A DNA stretch of 64,000 nucleotides from CAWATZ01 sp963784995 (GTDB lineage Bacteria; Planctomycetota; Planctomycetia; Gemmatales; Gemmataceae): contig CAWATZ010000004.1 in assembly GCA_963784995.1 (NCBI GenBank), forward strand, positions 310,001 through 374,000, read 5' to 3'. Shown here one piece after another: positions 44,000 through 53,478 of this stretch. The translations under genes were made by a program, and so were the position numbers. Under the pieces are notes generated by a model, which was not told where the DNA came from, did no database searches, and saw only the letters and a program-made list of their open reading frames with translations. The stretch's first letter is position 1. Each line of letters starts with the position of its first letter.

Positions 44000-45540
44000 C
44001 CTTGACTCATCTCGTTACGTTGCCAGCTGGATTGTAAACGTCACCGAGCTTGTTGTTCGTGTTCTGTTGGACTTGACCTTGTTCCCAGGACACTTTTGGA
44101 ATCGAGCGAATAGACTCCCCAGCTCTTGTTCTGCATCGCCACTGGCGTCGAGCCATCGGCAGCAGCTCCGATCCAGGCGTTCTGGATGAGTTGTTACGTG
44201 GTTGGCCGGTCAGTTGGGCAGTAGATCCCAACTGAGATTCCGTTGGCCCGTTTGCGGAGATGACATTCCCATGACCCGCAGAGCACTGCTGCCACCAATG
44301 GAGGAATTCGTCAGACCCTTCACTCGTACGTCGATGCCATTTCGCCCATTGCCCAGGGCGCCATTCCCGCTCACGTCCGTCCCGATGAAGTTGCCCGGTG
44401 ACTTGCACAGTCCGTTGACCGGCAGGATGTCACACCGCTGCCGCCGTTACCAGAGATGACGTTGACTGGCGTGCTGATGACGAACTCGTTCTTCCCGCCG
44501 ACCATTGCATGCGTGACCTGGGTGATCCAGCCGCACCGATCGTGGCGCGTTCGCATCGGTCCCTGCACGTTCCCGAGCGGTGTTCCTTCTGCCGGTCTTG
44601 CCAGGCCCAACATATCGGTGCCGATGAAGTTGCCGGCGATGCTTTTTGCCAACTCCAGCTGTCTTGTCAACCAAGACGCCGCGTCCCCTGGTTCCCAGAA
44701 ATGACGTTTACTCCAGTATCAACACGGTGCGACGCTACTGGTTTAAAGCCCATGTATGGACCGATCGTAGTTTGAACTGGCACCGTCCTTGATCAGACAC
44801 CCGATCCTCCGCATTCTCTGGGCCGCCGAGATCGCAGTCGATCCCGATGAGAGAGGCGACACCGAGTTGTTCTTCGCGTTCGCGCCGTTGATCTCAATGC
44901 CGTACTCGTTCTGAATCAGATTCATGACGCCTTCCTGCCTGCGATTGGCGTGCCGTTGGACGCCCTGGTGCCATCTGCCGCACCGATCGTATCGCTGCCC
45001 ACGTTGTTGATCAGGATGCCATCGCCTTCTTGGAACCGGAGATCGTGACGCCGTAGATGCATGCTCCGGCTGCGGAACATTGACGATAAGAGTGATGACG
45101 TCCGAAGGTGAGGCCGTTGCGACTCTTGTGTGTCGCATCAGTGGAGCCAGCAGTGATCGTGATCGGAGTTCGCGTTCCCGTCGACGGAATACTGGCTTGT
45201 CCCATCGATGACAACGTCCTGCTGATTGGGTCGGGAGCGGGTATTATTCACTTGATCGTCGTTGACATGCCGGCCGGGATGGCAAAGTTGATCGCGTTCC
45301 CGTTTGGATCGTTGCTCGTATTCACCGATAGAATGGCAGCGCGGAGAGATCCAGCACCGGCGTCAGCGTTCGTCGTCACCGTAAAGGTGGCGGGGGCAAG
45401 GCGGTGTTCGAGACCACTCCAACTGAGGCCGGAAATCTACTCTCTGTGGTGCCCGTAAGGGCGGGTGGGATCCTTGCCAGAGACAGGCCAGTCGAATGGC
45501 CCACGAGTTCCACGTCTTCTTCATGATGTCCTCCTGTTGG
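44000..45540 (-). pseudogene. frameshift-ridden CSLREA/GNFIGTD beta-helix region
   Basis: On the minus strand this is the N-terminal half of the secreted protein above. Readable fragments are 'FTVTTNADAGAGSLRSAILS' (about 45330-45390), 'NAINFAIPAGMSTTIK', 'DVVIDGTSQ', 'SIAGNFIGTDMLGLARPAEG' (about 44580-44660) and 'GNFIGTDVSGNGALGNGRNG' (about 44330-44400). These are the CSLREA-type start and the parallel beta-helix repeats of a family common in planctomycetes. Frames change every 60-150 bases, a higher density than anywhere else outside the giant gene, so real decay cannot be excluded here. Confidence 0.6.
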
Positions 45541-45666
45541 AGTGGATGAACTGGGTACTGCGGGGTTCACAGTGAACTCTACCGCCGTGCCCAGAATACC
45601 TGCCATTGCTATCCTCAAGGCAAAACCAAGGAACACCTGGCAATGGCACAGTTGCACCAGGTTTGC

Positions 45667-47314
45667 TCACTTGTCGCTCAGGCGTTTCAGAGCGGCCCTG
45701 GCCTCTCGCGTCAGCAGATGGCCGGGGTCACCGCCGGCCAACCGTTCCAGCAAGCGGCGGCTTTCGGGCGAAGCGATGATTTCCAGGATCTCGACTGCAC
45801 GCACGAACCGAAGACGGTCATCAAGCAACGGGCCGGCAAGCAGGTCCAGCAAATCCTTGATTTGCAGGCGTACCTGGAGGGACCGGTTGCCAGCCAGGGC
45901 ACGCTCCAGTGCGGACTGGGCGACCTCGCCAAGTACTTCCAGGCGGCGGCGTGCCTGGTCACGCACCTCAAACTGGTCGTCGTCCAGTTGGCGAAGGAGT
46001 TTCTCCAGGTCTGCGGGCTTGACGAGTTCGATGCGTGGCAAACGCTTGTCGAGCAAGGCGAGCGTCTCCTTGGGGGTTGCAGCCAGTTCGCGGATGCGTC
46101 CAAAGGCGTGAGCGGCGTCCCGGCTGGCCAGATCAGCCCAGATCGTGTCCGCATCGAACCGCTTCGACGGCTGGAGGCGTGGGATCGATTTGTCCCAATC
46201 GCGCAGCACGATTTGATTTAATTCTTCCTTGCTTGCCCGGTTGGCGCTCGTCGCGAACAGCGGACCGGCTGGGGCAACGGCCAGGAGAAGCACGGAATCC
46301 TCAACCCGGTAGCGCAGTCCTCCGGTCGCCAGTTCCCAGACCCGCAGCCGGTGATCGTCGCATCTAACCATCAGAGTCCGGCTGTCAGGGGCGAAGGCGA
46401 GCTGACCCATCCCTGTTGGTCGGTTGGGGTCATCTCGGCTGGGGTAGTTTGGATCAAGGAGCTTTTCCGGATCATTCTCCGGAAGTTCGGCCACATCCAC
46501 CGGGTGGCGTGATCTTGGCCACTGCATGTGCCAAAGCATTTTCCCCGTGTTGAACGTCCCAGACGGCAACGCTATTATTCCCCCTTGGCCGCCCCGCAGC
46601 CAGGAAGCGGCCGTCCGGAGAAAAGGCCAAGCCCTGAACGCCCCCAAGGCGGAAAGGTGGCAGTGAAAACTTCCGGATCTCCTTGCCATTCTGCACGTTG
46701 AACAATTGCACCACACCGAGGAAAGGTGGCAACGGCCAAGGTAGTTCCATCCGGGGAGAAGGCGATAATCAACTGAGAATGGCTCGAACTTCTCATGTCC
46801 CACTTTGGTTTGAAGCCATCCAACTGCCTTCCCCGTCTCCACGTCCCAAAGCTTCAGATCTTCTGCTGACTGGGAAGAAGCGAGTCTCTTGCCATCAGAG
46901 GAAAACGTGAGGCAGTTAATGGCGCTCGTGTGTCCCTTCAATGATCCCCACTTCCTTCCCAGAAGCGACGTCGAGAAGTCGAATGTCGCTATCAGGACCA
47001 TCTTCGGTAAAGGCGAGCCTTCGCCCATCAGGGGAGAGTTCGGCCCGGTAGACAGGCATACCGGTATAGGCAACAAGCTGCTTCCAGGTGCGGGTATCCC
47101 AGACCTTCACGCTGGAGCCATCATTGGACGCGAACCGGCTGCCATCTCGAGAAAAGCTGAGCCAGGACGGACGGTTCTGAAGTTTCAGGACATGCTTGAC
47201 CTGGAGCTGAAGCGTCGGAACCTTGCTCTCCGAGTCCATCTGCCCCCAGGCAGCCTGCTTCAGCAGGCACAGCGTCGTGATGGCAAGGATGAACCGCGAT
47301 TGCTGGCACCACAT
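45667..47314 (-). CDS. WD40 protein with C-terminal HEAT-like domain (several frameshifts)
   Basis: ATG 47314 begins with a signal-like segment ('FILAITTLCLLKQAAWG'), then WD40 blades: 'PSWLSFSRDGSRFASNDGSS', 'SAINCLTFSSDGKRLASSQS' (frame changes near 46925), 'LIIAFSPDGTTLAVATF' (near 46775), 'GVQGLAFSPDGRFLAAGRPR' (near 46640) and 'GMGQLAFAPDSRTLMVRCDD' (46360-46420). From 46180 the frame is clean to the stop: 'IWADLASRDAAHAFGRIREL' and 'LDDDQFEVRDQARRRLEVLG', a HEAT-like tail typical of Gemmata WD40 proteins. At least four frame changes occur between 46930 and 46480. Probably exported; role in protein binding inferred. Confidence 0.7.
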
Positions 47315-47391
47315 AAGAACCCCCGCATAACAAGGAACCACTTGCTCAAATCCGCCGCTGAAACAGGGGCAGCGGAATCACTGTCCTGAGT

Positions 47392-48207
47392 CTACCCGTT
47401 CCGATCGCTCAGTGCGAGGACCAATCCAGCCAGTTCTTCCGCATTGAAATGCTTCCGCAGCGTCTGCACCAGCGCCTCGGGCTGGAGCGGAATCGTGATC
47501 CGTTCCGGTCTCCGCCCTTTCACTCGCTTCTGACGTTGCACCTTGCCATCGTTGGCCTGCATTTGCTCCACAAACCTCTGCTGCTCTTGCGGAGCGAGCC
47601 GTGCCAGGCGAAGGACACAGCGGTGCGTTGCTCCCGAATCTCGGGTCAGAAGCAGCTTGCTGGCCGCCACGCCGCAATTCGCCACGATCCGGTCCAGCGC
47701 CTCGGCCAGGCGGGCATCATTGCGGATCGTTTTCTCGCCAACGCCAAACTCCTCTCCCAGGCGCTCCGCGGTGGACTTCTGGTAACTGTTACCACAAGTG
47801 CAACTCGTTCGTTGGCCCTGGCGTTTGCTTCCCAGGTAGCGCTGGCCGCGATTGTAGCTGAAGGCCAGGGCTGATAGGTTGCGCCTGCCCGCCTGTACGT
47901 CGAGGATGCAGCGCTCCACCGCCTCCCGGTCCGCGAACTCCAGCAGGACGAGTGAGTACGGATAGCCCTTCAACCGGCAGTAGCGCAGCCGATTGTGGCC
48001 GTCCACCAGAATGGTTCGCCCTTCCCAGAACCAGACGAGCAAGGCATCGCGGCAGCCCTCGGCGTCCAGGCTCCGGTGCAATTTCGCCAGTTCGCCGACC
48101 GTCAGCGGAGGAATTAATCTCTCGAAATCCGGATCGATGACGATAAAATCGCTGGCCGTGCCTGACTGGCACAACCTCCACTCCGCCTGTTCCACTTTCA
48201 GCAGCAT
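47392..48207 (-). CDS. ParB-like protein with helix-turn-helix
   Basis: A 271-residue protein from ATG 48207 (the frame is open upstream to 48393, but that extension is not protein-like). Residues 15-110 resemble a ParB N-terminal domain ('LIPPLTVGELAKLHRSLDAE', 'EGRTILVDGHNRLRYCRLKG'), but the usual GxRR box of ParB is not seen; instead 'LSYNRGQRYLGSKR'-like sequence follows, with a CTCG pair. A helix-turn-helix is likely at 'TAERLGEEFGVGEKTIRNDA'. Such proteins occur on plasmids and mobile islands and could bind DNA as partition or regulatory factors. It may belong with the small gene upstream (48519-48911). Confidence 0.65.
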   Translation of the reverse strand: MLLKVEQAEWRLCQSGTASDFIVIDPDFERLIPPLTVGELAKLHRSLDAEGCRDALLVWFWEGRTILVDGHNRLRYCRLKGYPYSLVLLEFADREAVERCILDVQAGRRNLSALAFSYNRGQRYLGSKRQGQRTSCTCGNSYQKSTAERLGEEFGVGEKTIRNDARLAEALDRIVANCGVAASKLLLTRDSGATHRCVLRLARLAPQEQQRFVEQMQANDGKVQRQKRVKGRRPERITIPLQPEALVQTLRKHFNAEELAGLVLALSDRNG

Positions 48208-48518
48208 GCCCCCGGTCCTCAACGATTTGCTCATCCAGGACAACACGCGGCTCGACTTCCTTCTGCATCCGGACAGGGCAACGCTGACCTGAGACGGACT
48301 CACCAGGAAACTGCTGTTCGCCTGGTAGCACGCCAGCCGAGTCCGCAAGACGCTGGTTCGGCGGCGTTCGCGATAGATGATACACCACCGCAAGACGTTG
48401 CCTAGAGGCTAATTGTGGACTAAATCAATTCGCCTCAAGCCTCATCCCTGCATTGTGCTGCGGCAATGTCGTGTCTCACTTTCTGCTCACTTTGCCTCTG
48501 CTGGCTGCTGGTTCCCTT
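48208..48518. other. 311-bp spacer
   Basis: No gene. It separates the ParB-like gene from the upstream small gene on the same strand; an open but unconvincing extension of the ParB-like frame covers 48208-48393. Confidence 0.4.
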
Positions 48519-48911
48519 TCAAACGTACACCCACCGGACGCGCTTTCCGTTCGCCACGGCTCGGAAGCGGATTCTCATCTTGTGCCCAGCCAGGACCAAG
48601 TTCAGGTTCTTGACCGTGCGGATCAGTCGCTCGTCCTGCTCGCCCTCGGTCTCACCCGCTTCCTGTTCCAGAGGACTGGCGATGGCCTCGCCTGGCCAAT
48701 CTGCCCGTTCAAATGCCTCCAGGAGCCGAACCTGGTACGTCCCTTGCCTCACGAAATACACGCGCTTTCGGTTTCCGAACCACAGCAGTTGGTTCTCGGC
48801 GTCCCACCACGGTTTCGCACTCTGGCCGCGCCTCCACTGGCTCACTCGACCACCAGTCGCCTGGTATGCCGGTGTTGTTTCAGCCGCTCCTGGTTTGCTC
48901 TTCTTGCGCAT
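48519..48911 (-). CDS. small winged-helix-like protein
   Basis: A 130-residue protein from ATG 48911 (AGGCAGGAC upstream; a longer open frame to 49154 is not protein-like). The core 'WWDAENQLLWFGNRKRVYFV' and 'QVRLLEAFERADWPGEAIAS', then 'LIRTVKNLNLVLAGHKMRIR' and 'FRAVANGKRVRWVYV', matches a small planctomycete family with winged-helix-like layout (a helix-rich centre and a closing beta hairpin) as I recall it. DNA binding is inferred only. Confidence 0.6.
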   Translation of the reverse strand: MRKKSKPGAAETTPAYQATGGRVSQWRRGQSAKPWWDAENQLLWFGNRKRVYFVRQGTYQVRLLEAFERADWPGEAIASPLEQEAGETEGEQDERLIRTVKNLNLVLAGHKMRIRFRAVANGKRVRWVYV

Positions 48912-49257
48912 GTCCTGCCTCGCTGGGGTCAGAGGTCTCGGGTCGCCTCGAACGTGCTGTTCGCCGGCGCACGGAAGATCACACAATGCAAATTGCAATC
49001 GGCGCGAAAAACCGGTCATGAATTGTGAGAAAAAAACGAAAAACAGATTCCTGCCCTCACCCAAACTTCCCAGATTTGCCATGTTATGCGCTGGGCACAT
49101 GAATTGCGCGGCCCGCCGGGCCGCGGCCCGTCCGGTTAGCCTTCCTGCCGCCAACCGTCTCCCCTTTTGAATGTCCTTGTCAGGATGCCAGTCCGCCTTC
49201 TATACTCCACAGATTACCAAAGACCGGGCCAAGACGCCCGCAATCGGAGACAGCGAC
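48912..49257. other. 346-bp divergent intergenic region
   Basis: No gene. It must hold the promoters of the small winged-helix-like gene and of the large WD40 gene. The part 49015-49090 is AT-richer than its surroundings. No confident promoter boxes. Confidence 0.5.
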
Positions 49258-52200
49258 ATGAGAACACCGGCGACGCAATGCGTGAAGTGGGCCGTCCTCC
49301 TCGGCAGCGTGGTCCTGGGGGGGCTGATCCTCCTGGTCAACGGTCCGTCGCCGGCGGCCGATTCGGTTCAGACCCTGAACCAGACGGTCAAGGAACTGCA
49401 GGCCAGCTTCCAGAGCGAGCGGACCGACAGTCAGACCAAGGGCTACACCAACCTGTTCTCTCCGGATTGGTTCAGCAAGGCGGACAGCCTGTCCCGGCAG
49501 GGGGCCCAGGCGCTGGCGGCCAGCCGGCTGGTCGAGGCCCGCGACTATCTGCGCCGGGCCCGCTGGAACCTGCCGGCCCCGCCCGCCGGCCTGCCACAGC
49601 ACGTCGTCCGCATCTTCGGCGACGGCCGGCTGCGCCACACCAACTGGGTCAACAGTGTCGCCTTCAGTCCCGACGGCAAGAGGCTGGTCAGCGGCAGCCA
49701 GGACGGCACGGTCAAGGTCTGGGACTCCGAGACTGGTCGCGAGCTGGTCCACTACGCCGGGCACAGCGAACCCGTCCGCGCCGTCGCCTTCAGTCCCGAC
49801 GGCAAGCTGATTGCCTCGGGCGGCCATGAGAAGGAGGTCAAGCTCTGGGACGCGAGTACGGGCAAGGACCTGCGCAGTCTGGTGGGACATCAGGAGTTCC
49901 TCACTGCGATCACCTTCAGTCCCGATGGCAAGTGGCTGGCCACCGGCGGCGGCGATCGCCGGCTGCGGATTTACGAGGTCGCCACCGGCAACCTCAAGCA
50001 CGAATTGCTGGGCCACAACCTGCTGATCCACGCGGTGGCCTTCAGCGCGGACAGCAAGCTGGTCGTCTCGGTCGGCGGCGATCGGCTGGTGGCCGTCTGG
50101 GACGTGGCCAACGGGTCGGCCCTGAGCCGGACCAGCCCCTTCAAGGGCAACATCTTCGCCGTCGCCTTCCATCCCCAGGGCAAGAGTCTGTTCGTCGGCG
50201 GCGCCGAGCCCAACTGCGTCAAGCAGATCGCCGTCGATGACGGCAAGGAGCAGCAGCTCTTCGAGGGCCATACGCAGGCGGTCACCTGTCTGGCGGTCAG
50301 CTCCGACGGCAAGACCCTGGCCACCGGCTCGGGCGACCGCTCCATCCGGCTGTGGGACGTCGCCAGCGCCCAGAGCTTCCGCAACCTCCAGGGACACAGC
50401 GAGGAAGTCCGCGCCCTGGCGATGTCGGGCGACGGCGCCCGGCTGGCCTCCGGCAGCATGGATCAGACGGTGCGTCTGTGGGACCTGGGCCTGGCCGAGC
50501 AATGCCGGGACTTTACCGGCCACCAGGGGGCCATCTGGTCCGCGGTCTTCAGCCCCGACGGCAAGAAGGCCCTCTCCGGCGGCGTGGACAAGGCCGTCCA
50601 CGTCTGGGACACGGCCACCAATCAGGAGTTGCGGAAACTGACCGGCCACAAGCTGCCCGTGACCGCCGTGCTTTACAGCCCCGACGGCAAGTTCATCCTC
50701 TCCTGTTCCGGCGACAAGACTCTGAAACTGTGGGACAGCACCACCTTCGAGGAACTGCGCACCTACTCCGGCCACACCGGCGCGGTGACCTCAGCGGCGT
50801 TCAGCCCGGACGGCTCGCGCATCGTGTCCGGCGCCGCCGACCGCTCGGTACGCATCTGGGACACCGGCAAGGGCGAGGTGCTGCAGGTGCTGACCGATCA
50901 TCAATCGGTGGTCAGCGGCGTGGCCTGGAGCCCGGACGGTAAGCGGCTGGCCTCCGGCAGCGGCGATCAGACGGTCAAGGTCTGGGACGCCAGCACGTTG
51001 CTGAAGGGTGCCGGCAGGCCGGCGGTGGAACGGACCATGTCCGGCCACGCCGCCGCGGTCAGCGCCGTGGCCTTCAGCCCCAACAGTCAGCTGCTGGCCA
51101 GCTGTGGCGGCGACAACCAGGTGCTGCTCTGGAGCGTCTTTTCCGACCAGGCCCGGGCCAAATTCCTCGGCCACAGCAACGTGGTCAGCACGGTGGCCTT
51201 CAGTCCCGACGGCCGGACCCTGGCCTCCGGCGGCAGCGACCAGGTGGTCAAGCTCTGGGACGTCCAGACCCACCAGGAGATCCACAGCTTTCGCGGCCAC
51301 AAGAACTGGGTCACCTCCGTGGTCTTCAGCAACGATGGCTATTTCCTGCTCTCGGCCAGCGTGGACAGGACTCTGAAGCTCTGGGAGCTGGGCGGCCGGG
51401 AAAGCGCCACAGGTTATGGCCACACCAAAGAAGTGCGGGCCCTCGCTGTCAGTCCGGACGGCAAGCTGCTCGCCACCGGCTCCGGTGATAATAGCGTGCG
51501 CGTCTGGGACGCGGGCACCGGCAAGGAACTGCACGTCCTGCACGGACACAACGAGCCGATCACCGCAGTGGCTTTCCTGGCCGACAGCAAAACGCTGATC
51601 ACCACGGCCGAGGACAAGCTGCTCAAGGTGTGGAACGCGGACACAGGCAAGGAGGTGCGTACCATCCAGGACCCGGGGCCGGCCAACGAGGTGCCGGTCC
51701 TGCAAGCGCTGCCCGACCGCAAGCGCGTGCTGGCCTGGGTGGCAACCGCCTTGATCGAGACTTACGATGCGACCACCGGCCAGCAGGTCCAGAGCCTCAA
51801 GGCGCACGATCGGCCGCAGCAGGTCACCAGTCTCTGCTTCAGTGCCGACGGCGAAATCGCGGCCCTGGGCGGTCAGGACGGTAACGTCACCTTGTGGTCG
51901 ATCAGCAAGCAAGAGCGGCTGGGCGGCGAACTCCCGGCCCACGCCGAGGCCATTGTGGACCTGGGCGTCACGCCCAACAAGAAGACCCTGATCACCACCG
52001 ACAAGCTGGGGCAGGTCAAGATCTGGGACCTCGCCAATCGGCAGGCCAAGCACACCTTCCAGGCTCACAAGCAGAAGGTGGCCGCCGTGGCCGTCAGTCC
52101 GGACAGCACCAGATTCGTGACCGCCGGCCAGGACAACGTCATCAAGCTGTGGGACGTGGCCACGGGCCGGGAGCTGCGCTCGTGGGATTTGAAGGTCCCC

Positions 52201-52308
52201 TTCCAGGCCAACAAGCCCTTTGTCCGGGCCGTGGTCTTCAGCCCGGATAGCAAGCTGGTGCTGACCGCCAACGGCAATACCACGGTCTACGCGCTTTCGT
52301 GTCCTTAA
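49258..52308 (+). CDS. membrane-anchored three-propeller WD40 protein
   Basis: A 1,016-residue protein from ATG 49258 (GGAGA at 8 nt; 29 upstream codons are open but not protein-like). Residues about 10-27 are a membrane helix ('WAVLLGSVVLGGLILLV'), residues 35-115 a helical linker with 'RLVEARDYLRRARWNLP', then about 20-21 WD40 blades to the end, each with 'V.AVAFSPDGK.LASGS.D..VK.WD'. Twenty-one blades would make three seven-bladed propellers. The gene is free of frame breaks although highly repetitive. It probably acts as a large extracytoplasmic or cytoplasmic interaction platform; orientation is unknown. No kinase or other catalytic domain. Confidence 0.9.
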   Translation: MRTPATQCVKWAVLLGSVVLGGLILLVNGPSPAADSVQTLNQTVKELQASFQSERTDSQTKGYTNLFSPDWFSKADSLSRQGAQALAASRLVEARDYLRRARWNLPAPPAGLPQHVVRIFGDGRLRHTNWVNSVAFSPDGKRLVSGSQDGTVKVWDSETGRELVHYAGHSEPVRAVAFSPDGKLIASGGHEKEVKLWDASTGKDLRSLVGHQEFLTAITFSPDGKWLATGGGDRRLRIYEVATGNLKHELLGHNLLIHAVAFSADSKLVVSVGGDRLVAVWDVANGSALSRTSPFKGNIFAVAFHPQGKSLFVGGAEPNCVKQIAVDDGKEQQLFEGHTQAVTCLAVSSDGKTLATGSGDRSIRLWDVASAQSFRNLQGHSEEVRALAMSGDGARLASGSMDQTVRLWDLGLAEQCRDFTGHQGAIWSAVFSPDGKKALSGGVDKAVHVWDTATNQELRKLTGHKLPVTAVLYSPDGKFILSCSGDKTLKLWDSTTFEELRTYSGHTGAVTSAAFSPDGSRIVSGAADRSVRIWDTGKGEVLQVLTDHQSVVSGVAWSPDGKRLASGSGDQTVKVWDASTLLKGAGRPAVERTMSGHAAAVSAVAFSPNSQLLASCGGDNQVLLWSVFSDQARAKFLGHSNVVSTVAFSPDGRTLASGGSDQVVKLWDVQTHQEIHSFRGHKNWVTSVVFSNDGYFLLSASVDRTLKLWELGGRESATGYGHTKEVRALAVSPDGKLLATGSGDNSVRVWDAGTGKELHVLHGHNEPITAVAFLADSKTLITTAEDKLLKVWNADTGKEVRTIQDPGPANEVPVLQALPDRKRVLAWVATALIETYDATTGQQVQSLKAHDRPQQVTSLCFSADGEIAALGGQDGNVTLWSISKQERLGGELPAHAEAIVDLGVTPNKKTLITTDKLGQVKIWDLANRQAKHTFQAHKQKVAAVAVSPDSTRFVTAGQDNVIKLWDVATGRELRSWDLKVPFQANKPFVRAVVFSPDSKLVLTANGNTTVYALSCP

Positions 52309-52319
52309 GAAGACAATTC

Positions 52320-52400
52320 AACCACGGATAACACGGATAACACGGATAAGACAACGAATTGGGTTTTGTCTTATCCGTCTTATCCGTGTTATCCGTGGTT
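52320..52400. terminator. 35-bp inverted repeat between convergent genes
   Basis: Arms 52320-52354 and 52366-52400 match at 34 of 35 positions around an 11-nt loop. Each arm is itself a direct repeat of the word 'cggataacac' and variants (three times). It lies 11 bp after the WD40 stop and 4 bp before the cupin stop, fitting a bidirectional terminator, but the internal repetition suggests a mobile or expandable element. Confidence 0.75.
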
Positions 52401-52404
52401 TGAT

Positions 52405-52881
52405 TTATGAGAGCTGGAATGGACTATCCGGTTGGTCCTCGTGGCGGATCTCGTCCACCGGCTCTTTCTTGCCGGGGCCGCGAAAGAGCCGATTGGGGCA
52501 GTTGAAGACCAGGCCCGGCTGGCCGCCGACGTTGCGATAGGCATGGACGACGCCGGGCGGCACCACCAGTAGCATCGGCCGATCCTGGCCCACCACTTCG
52601 ATTTGCCGTGCCAGGTACGTTGGCGAGTTCGCCCGGGCGTCCCAGAGCCAGACCTTGAAGTTGGACGGGCCGAGGAAGCAGAAGTAATCGGTCTGGTCCA
52701 CGTGTTCGTGCGGGCCCCGGGTCACGCCGACTTCGGAGAGCGACACGTAGGCCATGGCCGGGTGTACCTCGCCAGACAACTCGTCGAGGCGGAACAGCTC
52801 GCACAACCAGCCGCGCGCGTCGTGAAACTTGGTCAGGGGGCGCCAGATCACCTGTGCGATCTCTCCGTCGTGAAACTGCAT
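52405..52881 (-). CDS. RmlC-like cupin, dTDP-sugar epimerase related
   Basis: A 158-residue protein from ATG 52881 with AAAGGAG upstream. It resembles dTDP-4-dehydrorhamnose 3,5-epimerase ('DARGWLCELFRLDELSGEVH', 'VTRGPHEHVDQTDYFCFLGP', 'LLVVPPGVVHAYRNVGGQPG', 'VFNCPNRLFRGPGKKEPVDE'). The His of 'GPHEH' is in the place of the RmlC catalytic base; length is a little below the usual 180. It may act on a nucleotide sugar for surface polysaccharide, or be a non-catalytic relative (WxcM/FdtA type). Last gene of the cluster 54051-52405. Confidence 0.75.
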   Translation of the reverse strand: MQFHDGEIAQVIWRPLTKFHDARGWLCELFRLDELSGEVHPAMAYVSLSEVGVTRGPHEHVDQTDYFCFLGPSNFKVWLWDARANSPTYLARQIEVVGQDRPMLLVVPPGVVHAYRNVGGQPGLVFNCPNRLFRGPGKKEPVDEIRHEDQPDSPFQLS

Positions 52882-52915
52882 CAGTCGCTCCTTTCCTCAC
52901 GTCGGAACACTAATC

Positions 52916-52987
52916 AACACTAATCCGCGCTAATCGGAATGCAAGTTTCCTTCCTTGTATTAGCGAAGATTAGCGCGGATTAGTGTT
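52916..52987. terminator. 20-bp perfect inverted repeat after the phosphatase gene
   Basis: Arms 52916-52935 and 52968-52987 are exact reverse complements; a partial direct copy (aacactaatc) precedes at 52906-52915. The right arm overlaps the phosphatase stop codon (52980-52982). In wording and internal repetition it parallels the 52320-52400 element, so the cupin gene is bracketed by two such elements. Confidence 0.75.
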
Positions 52988-53440
52988 CCTTTTTCCGGCG
53001 AGCAAACAGCTCGACGGCCTCGGCCTGCTCGTCGGTTTCGATCGAGCCGGGCCGGAGCCGCGCACCCGGGCCACGGCCGCCTGGGCCGACGCTCCCCTGG
53101 CCACAAGGTAGGCGGCCAGCACGGCCCCGGTCCGCCCCAGGCCGGCACCGCAGTGGACGGCCACCGGCAGGTCCCGGGCCGTGGCCTTCAGGATGGCCGA
53201 GACGGCACGCTCCAGCTGTTCCTGGCTGGGCGCTTCCATGTCCTCCAGCGGTTCGTGGAAGACCAGGAGCCCTGCTTCCTCGGTCCAGTCGCGGCGCGGC
53301 CGATCCTCGGTCAGCGAGAGCAGCACCTCGATCCCCTGGGCCCGGAGCCAGCAGAAGTCCTCCAGGGACGAGGGACGGGCCAGGGCGGCCAGGTGCGGCT
53401 TTTCCACCCATGAGAAGCCTTGCGGTGGGGCCACGTTCAC
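52980..53440 (-). CDS. dual-specificity/tyrosine phosphatase (one frameshift)
   Basis: Start GTG 53440 follows GAGGAGGAG. The protein begins 'MNVAPPQGFSWVEKPHLAAL', and the P-loop 'VAVHCGAGLGRTGAVLAAYL' supplies the active-site Cys (about 97) and Arg (about 103) of the HCx5R motif; 'FHEPLEDMEAPSQEQLERAV' is in the general-acid loop position. After 'AQAAVARVR' one base change near 53060 moves coding to the frame ending 'RPGSIETDEQAEAVELFARR' and 'KKEH' at 52980. It is a small cytoplasmic phosphatase of the DSP/PTP class; substrate unknown. It lies 38 bp downstream of the RF-like gene, so co-transcription is likely. Confidence 0.8.
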
Positions 53441-53478
53441 GTCCTCCTCCTCACCCGGCAGCTGACGCAGCCGGTTCG

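Noticed and set aside
52320..52400. CRISPR-like or attachment-site direct repeats (cggataacac)
   Set aside because: The direct words occur within the two arms of one inverted repeat between convergent genes; no unique spacers and no integrase nearby.
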